Assembly: GCA_024330945.1 (NCBI GenBank)
Contig: JANDJJ010000014.1
Location: 1-35,300 of the forward strand
Direction of reading: 5' to 3'
Origin: Nitrospira sp.
Lineage (GTDB): Bacteria > Nitrospirota > Nitrospiria > Nitrospirales > Nitrospiraceae
DNA: 35,300 nucleotides
Within the stretch, counting starts at the first letter, position 1. Each line of letters starts with the position of its first letter. Shown here piece by piece: positions 31,174 through 35,300 of this stretch. The translations under genes were made by a program, and so were the position numbers. The notes beneath the pieces were generated by a model, which saw only the letters and a program-made list of their open reading frames with translations, had not been told where the DNA came from and did not search any database.

Positions 31174-32397
31174 GTGTCTAATCAGAACGAGACCGAGACT
31201 TGCGAAATCCTCGTGACCGGCGCTGGCGCCGCCGGCCTGGCCGCCGCCATCGCCGCTGCGGAGAAGAACAGCGGTGGGTTGCCCGGTCGCATCGCTCTGT
31301 TGGAGGGAGCTCGAACGATCGGGGCCAAAATCCTCGTTTCCGGCGGAGGCCGCTGCAACGTGACGCATGAGACCGTCACACCGGCCGATTACTTCGGCAA
31401 CCGCCGGCTCATCAAGAACGTGCTGGCCTCGTTTCTCGTCGAAACTACCATCCGGTGGTTTGCCTCGTTGGGAGTGGCGCTCAAACGCGAACCGACGGGC
31501 AAGCTCTTTCCCACAACCAACAGGGCTCACACGGTCCTCACCGCGCTCCTGACCCGGTGCCAGAACCTGGGCATCCACATTCGACCGGATCACCGTGTCA
31601 CCACCATCGAGCCGACAAACCAGGCAACTTTTCTTATCACCCATCGTCACGGCAACCTGCTAGCTAAGCGGGTGATCCTCGCCACCGGCGGCCGTTCCCT
31701 CCCTCGGACCGGGAGCGATGGGTTCGGCTACGAGCTGGCGCGCCGGCTCGGCCATCACGTCACCGAGACGGTTCCGGCGCTGGTCTCGCTGGTGCTCGAT
31801 GATTCGATGTTCCATCGATCCCTTGCCGGCCTCTCGCAGCCGGTCGAACTGACGACAACAGTGAACGGGCACATCGTGGACAGACGGACCGGCAACCTGC
31901 TGTGGACCCACTTCGGCATCAGCGGCCCCGTGGTGATGGATGCGAGCCGCTTCTGGTGCCTGGCCCCGACACGAAAAGAACCGGCGGAAATCAGTGCCAA
32001 CTTTTTCCCCAGCCTGAACCAAGAACAGGTCCGAGCGTGGTTCAGTGACCAGGCGCAGGCCCATCCACGCCGCTCGTTAGCCAACACGCTATCCCATCGC
32101 TTTCCCGACCGCTTCGTCGAAGCGGTTCTCCATCACGCCGATATCGACGGAGCCATCACCAGGGCTCGGTTTCCTCGACAGCGACGCGATCTCCTCGTCA
32201 ACCTCCTCACAAAATTTCCGTTTCCCATTCGAAGCCATCGCGGCTGGAACTACGCGGAGGTGACGGCGGGTGGGGTTCCGCTCGAAGAGATCGATTATCG
32301 AACGATGGAATCCAAGATCACACCGGGCCTCTATGTCGCCGGCGAGATCCTCGATTGCGACGGCCGCCTGGGCGGCTTCAACTTTCAGTGGGCCTGA
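31174..32397 (+). CDS. NAD(P)/FAD-dependent oxidoreductase, HI0933 (YhiN) family, C-terminus cut
   Basis: A 407-residue flavoprotein. Seen: VTGAGAAGLAAAIAA (GxGxxG, 16-21), the family signature SGGGRCNVTHE (56-66), LATGGRSLPRTGSDGFGY and the C-terminal GGVPLEEIDYRTMESKITPGLYVAGEILD. The ORF ends at GGFNFQWA. Homologues go on with Trp and a short helix (pattern WxSGxxAG). Here the next codon is TGA, yet the bases after it, read in frame, give TTGRSAGKAAA, just that pattern. So a TGG-to-TGA change probably removed the last helix, which helps hold FAD. Start GTG at 31174 with no strong ribosome site. Function in this family is poorly known. Confidence 0.87.
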   Translation: MSNQNETETCEILVTGAGAAGLAAAIAAAEKNSGGLPGRIALLEGARTIGAKILVSGGGRCNVTHETVTPADYFGNRRLIKNVLASFLVETTIRWFASLGVALKREPTGKLFPTTNRAHTVLTALLTRCQNLGIHIRPDHRVTTIEPTNQATFLITHRHGNLLAKRVILATGGRSLPRTGSDGFGYELARRLGHHVTETVPALVSLVLDDSMFHRSLAGLSQPVELTTTVNGHIVDRRTGNLLWTHFGISGPVVMDASRFWCLAPTRKEPAEISANFFPSLNQEQVRAWFSDQAQAHPRRSLANTLSHRFPDRFVEAVLHHADIDGAITRARFPRQRRDLLVNLLTKFPFPIRSHRGWNYAEVTAGGVPLEEIDYRTMESKITPGLYVAGEILDCDGRLGGFNFQWA

Positions 32398-32514
32398 ACC
32401 ACCGGACGCTCAGCCGGAAAAGCGGCCGCCGCTTCGTTGTCCAAGCAACATCACCGGTCGGCCACACCGCAGCGACAGCGCCACCCGCGAAAAACCATCG
32501 CAACGGAGACGATG

Positions 32515-34533
32515 TCATCGCCTGCCAAGCCCGCCGTTCTCCGTGTGATAGAGAGCGCCTGCCACGAGGGCCATCATCAAGAGGCCGGGCCAGCCACCAA
32601 AGGGGGGATGATCGAACAGCGCGAAAGGGTCGGAGCCGAGACCGGGCCACAGGGTGCCGAGCGCGACCGGCAATGCCAAGAGAATACCCATTAACGATTC
32701 ACCCGTAATCAATCCTGCCGAAAAGAGGAGTCCTCGCCGCGCCTTCCCCTCACGGGCCTCATCGCCCCGCCTCGCCCGTTCAGCCAGAGCGGCGACGACC
32801 CCGCCGACAACGATCGCCGTGGAGAGTTTCAACGGCAGATAGATCCCGAGCGCCACGGCCAGGACCGGAAAGCGAAAGCTCCGGCCATGCCGTTCCTGTC
32901 TCTGGTCCAACACGATCACCAGGACACCGATCAAGGCCCCCAGTCCTACGAGCGACCACGGGACCGCCCCGCCGAACACACTGTTCGCCAGGCTGGCCAT
33001 GAGCGTCGCCTGCGGCGCACTCAAGGGATGTGGATGGTCGCCGGTTGGCGCCCCGATACCGTACTTGGCCTGAAGCACGGTCAAGACAGGGGCCAACACG
33101 ACCGCACCGGCCAGCACGCCGATGACCTGCATCACCTGTTGCTTCCATGGGGTCGCTCCCACCAGATGACCGGTTTTGAGGTCCTGCATGTTGTCTCCTC
33201 CCATGGCTGCAGCACAGCACACCACCGCTCCGATCATCAGAGCCGCGGCAGGACCTTCCGGATGACCCGTTCCCATCAACAAGACGAGCAACAGCGAGGC
33301 GACCATGATCGTGGCGATCGTCACGCCCGAGACGGGATTGCTGGAGCTACCGACCAGCCCCGCCATGTAGGCAGCCACCGAAGAAAACAAAAACGCAGCG
33401 ACCGTCATCACCATGGTCATGAACAGGCCGATCGCCACACTCTCCACCACCGTTACATAGATCCAGGTGACCGGGATCAGCACTAGCCCAAACGGCGCAA
33501 CCAACCACCAAAACGGCGCATCCTGTTCTGTTCTGGCTGTTAGAGCCGTTTTCTTCTCGCGATTCTCAACAGTGGTTTGGCACAGAGGCTCCCCTCTTTG
33601 CCGCTTCCTTCCAGCCTCTCGATAGCCGGCCCACAGGACTTGAAGACTCTGCCAGACCGGTGCGCGTAGTTGGGTCAGGGTCCAGAGCCCTCCCACCACC
33701 ATCGCGCCGATGCCGACATAGCGGATGTGTCTGCTCCAGATCACCATGGCCGCCTCGATCCCCTGCCGGTCAGGCGGCAATCCAATGAGCAGTCCATAGG
33801 CCGGCACCAGCAGCACCCAGCCGAGACAACCTCCCAGAAAGACGACCAGCGCCGTGCGGAGCCCTAAGATGAATCCCACCGCCAACAATGCCGGCGACAG
33901 ATTGATACCTCCGTAGAACACCGTCCGGCCAATCTGGACGGCTCCTTCCAGCGATTCCGCCCACAGACGAAGGCCGCTCTCACAAAACTTGGCCGTGCCA
34001 CCGGCCAAGGCTGACCACAGAAGCACCTTAACATCCCGACCAGCCGCCTGCCCCGCCTCGCTTGAATTGGCCGATCCCGCCTTGAGCACTTCCGCCGTGG
34101 CCACCCCTTCGGGAAATCGCAACTTCGCCATCACAATCAGCGCCCGTCGCAACGGAATCGTAAACAGCACGCCGAGCAATCCGCCGACGGTCGCGATGAC
34201 CGTCGTCTGCCAGTAGTCGAAATGAGGCCATGCACCGACCAACACCAGAGCGGGAATGGTAAAGATCACGCCGGCGGCCAGGGCCTCTCCGGCGGACGCG
34301 GCGGTTTGGACGATATTGTTCTCGAGAATGTTCGACCGACGGAAGAGGCGCAGCACCGCCATCGAGGTCACAGCCGCCGGGATCGACGCCGACACGGTCA
34401 TGCCGGCAAACAGCCCAAGATAGGCATTGGCGGCGGCCAACAGAGCGGCCAGCACCATCGAGAGCACGACGGCTTTGGCGGTGATTTCAGGCAGCGAAAC
34501 GGTGGAAGGCACAACGGGGCGGTGCTCGGTCAT
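32515..34533 (-). CDS. OPT family oligopeptide transporter
   Basis: A 672-residue inner-membrane protein with many (about 14-16) hydrophobic segments. It matches the OPT family: an N-terminal LPEITAKAVVLSMVLAALLAA, AYLGLFAGMTVSASIPAAV, the central SSNPVSGVTIATIMVASLL and GGDNMQDLKTGHLVGATPWK. OPT proteins import peptides or metal chelates with protons. The ATG at 34533 has no clear Shine-Dalgarno. It lies 44 nt downstream of the aldo/keto reductase gene, on the same strand. Confidence 0.94.
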   Translation of the reverse strand: MTEHRPVVPSTVSLPEITAKAVVLSMVLAALLAAANAYLGLFAGMTVSASIPAAVTSMAVLRLFRRSNILENNIVQTAASAGEALAAGVIFTIPALVLVGAWPHFDYWQTTVIATVGGLLGVLFTIPLRRALIVMAKLRFPEGVATAEVLKAGSANSSEAGQAAGRDVKVLLWSALAGGTAKFCESGLRLWAESLEGAVQIGRTVFYGGINLSPALLAVGFILGLRTALVVFLGGCLGWVLLVPAYGLLIGLPPDRQGIEAAMVIWSRHIRYVGIGAMVVGGLWTLTQLRAPVWQSLQVLWAGYREAGRKRQRGEPLCQTTVENREKKTALTARTEQDAPFWWLVAPFGLVLIPVTWIYVTVVESVAIGLFMTMVMTVAAFLFSSVAAYMAGLVGSSSNPVSGVTIATIMVASLLLVLLMGTGHPEGPAAALMIGAVVCCAAAMGGDNMQDLKTGHLVGATPWKQQVMQVIGVLAGAVVLAPVLTVLQAKYGIGAPTGDHPHPLSAPQATLMASLANSVFGGAVPWSLVGLGALIGVLVIVLDQRQERHGRSFRFPVLAVALGIYLPLKLSTAIVVGGVVAALAERARRGDEAREGKARRGLLFSAGLITGESLMGILLALPVALGTLWPGLGSDPFALFDHPPFGGWPGLLMMALVAGALYHTENGGLGRR

Positions 34534-34577
34534 GGCATCGCAGGAACCACATGCGGGGGAGTGATCGCGCTCACTCT

Positions 34578-35300
34578 CTACCAGGCATAGGCTTCGGGAG
34601 CAGGACCGCCTGGTCCGGGGAAGATCTCATCCAGCCGTTTCAGGTGCTCACCGCTCAACGTCAGACTGAGGGCGCGCATCGAGTCATTGAGTTGCTCGAC
34701 CGTGCGCGGCCCAATAATCGGCGCCGTCACCGCCGGCTGCTGGAGCAACCACGCCAACGCCACGGCCGCCGGCTGTTCACCCAGATCGCGGCAGAACGTG
34801 TCATAGGATTCCAGCTTCGCCCGATGCTGCTCGATCTCTCGCTTCACCTCCGCTCCGGTCCGACGCCCGCCGGTCACCGGCGCCAACGCCCCAGCCAGCA
34901 CCCCTCTCGCCAGCGGGCTCCAGGGGATCAGGCCGATTCCATAGGCTTGACAGGCCGGGATCACCTCCAGCTCCACCGTCCGTTCGAGCAAATTGTAGAG
35001 ACTCTGCTCGGAGACGAGTCCGAGAAAGTGCCGGCTCTTGGCCGTCTCTTGAGCCTGGACCAGATGCCAGCCGGCGAAATTGCTGCTGCCGACATAGATC
35101 ACTTTCCCTTCCCGCACCAACTGCTCCATCGCCTGCCAAATTTCATCCCACGGCGACTCCCGATCAACATGGTGCATCTGATAGAGATCGATATGGTCCG
35201 TGCCTAATCGACGCAGACTCTCCTCGCAGGCCCGTTTGATGTGCAACGCCGACAGGCGCGATTGGTTGGGCCAATCGCCCATGCGGCCATAGACCTTCGT
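34578..35300 (-). CDS. Aldo/keto reductase, N-terminus outside the window
   Basis: A partial gene: the last 240 codons of an aldo/keto reductase; the frame is open to the window edge. The first codons in view read TKVYGR, which includes the catalytic Lys of the AKR tetrad; the His follows in HIDLYQMHHVD. The Asp and Tyr lie beyond the edge. Other family motifs: GKVIYVGSSNFAGW, QSLYNLLER, GLIPWSPLARGVLAG and the NADP-binding PIIGPRTVEQLNDS. It reduces aldehydes or ketones in the cytoplasm; substrate unknown. Residues missing are probably about 70-90. Confidence 0.93.
   Translation of the reverse strand, partial: TKVYGRMGDWPNQSRLSALHIKRACEESLRRLGTDHIDLYQMHHVDRESPWDEIWQAMEQLVREGKVIYVGSSNFAGWHLVQAQETAKSRHFLGLVSEQSLYNLLERTVELEVIPACQAYGIGLIPWSPLARGVLAGALAPVTGGRRTGAEVKREIEQHRAKLESYDTFCRDLGEQPAAVALAWLLQQPAVTAPIIGPRTVEQLNDSMRALSLTLSGEHLKRLDEIFPGPGGPAPEAYAW

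Noticed and set aside
1-35300. CRISPR arrays, tRNA or rRNA genes, insertion sequences
   Set aside because: No regular repeat-spacer array, tRNA-like fold, rRNA segment or transposase was recognised by reading; a tRNA or RNA-family scan was not possible.

Overview
The window is 35.3 kb of GC-rich, densely coding bacterial chromosome from a diderm (Gram-negative) organism: it carries lpxC, the heptose adenylyltransferase rfaE2, two SurA-like periplasmic chaperones, LemA and murJ. The gene mix (one-domain rfaE2, an SdhCAB complex with a single-chain cytochrome b, bactofilin, a PilZ protein with an N-terminal Cys motif, a di-haem peroxidase, a RiPP-type radical SAM enzyme, small zinc-ribbon proteins) is what I would expect from the Nitrospirota, probably a Nitrospira relative. 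This is an inference from gene content; no rRNA or tRNA was seen.

Layout. 1-6.0 kb (+): rfaE2, mfd, a lipoprotein PPIase and a SurA-like PPIase, tightly packed. 6.0-7.4 kb: engB (-) and mtgA (+). 7.5-11.7 kb (-): murJ-ogt, dtd, then an unrecognised gene coupled to an isoaspartyl peptidase. 11.8-14.0 kb (-): lemA with two TPM-domain genes. 14.2-15.8 kb: a DUF3703 gene (+), facing bactofilin and PilZ genes (-). 16-19.4 kb (-): sdhCAB. 19.8-23.4 kb: lpxC (+), a HARE-HTH regulator (-), suhB, a small unknown gene and an AhpD-like gene (+). 23.4-27.5 kb (-) is the accessory-looking part: a ParB-like protein, a pterin dehydratase, a RiPP-maturation radical SAM enzyme, and tiny ORFs with excellent ribosome binding sites, one of which begins like the T6SS tube protein Hcp. 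27.7-35.3 kb: an MscS channel (+), di-haem peroxidase (-), exonuclease III (+), zinc ribbon (-), a FAD oxidoreductase that stops early (+), an OPT transporter (-) and a partial aldo/keto reductase (-).

How the genes work together. Most serve envelope building and maintenance (LPS core and lipid A, peptidoglycan polymerisation and lipid II flipping, outer-membrane protein folding, bactofilin), DNA repair (Mfd, Ogt, ExoIII), translation quality control (DTD) and central respiration (succinate/fumarate complex). The least ordinary part is the pterin dehydratase/radical SAM unit and the micro-genes that follow it. A 37-codon gene with an Hcp-like N-terminus lies just downstream on the same strand. 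It is either the stump of an hcp gene or a candidate modified-peptide precursor.
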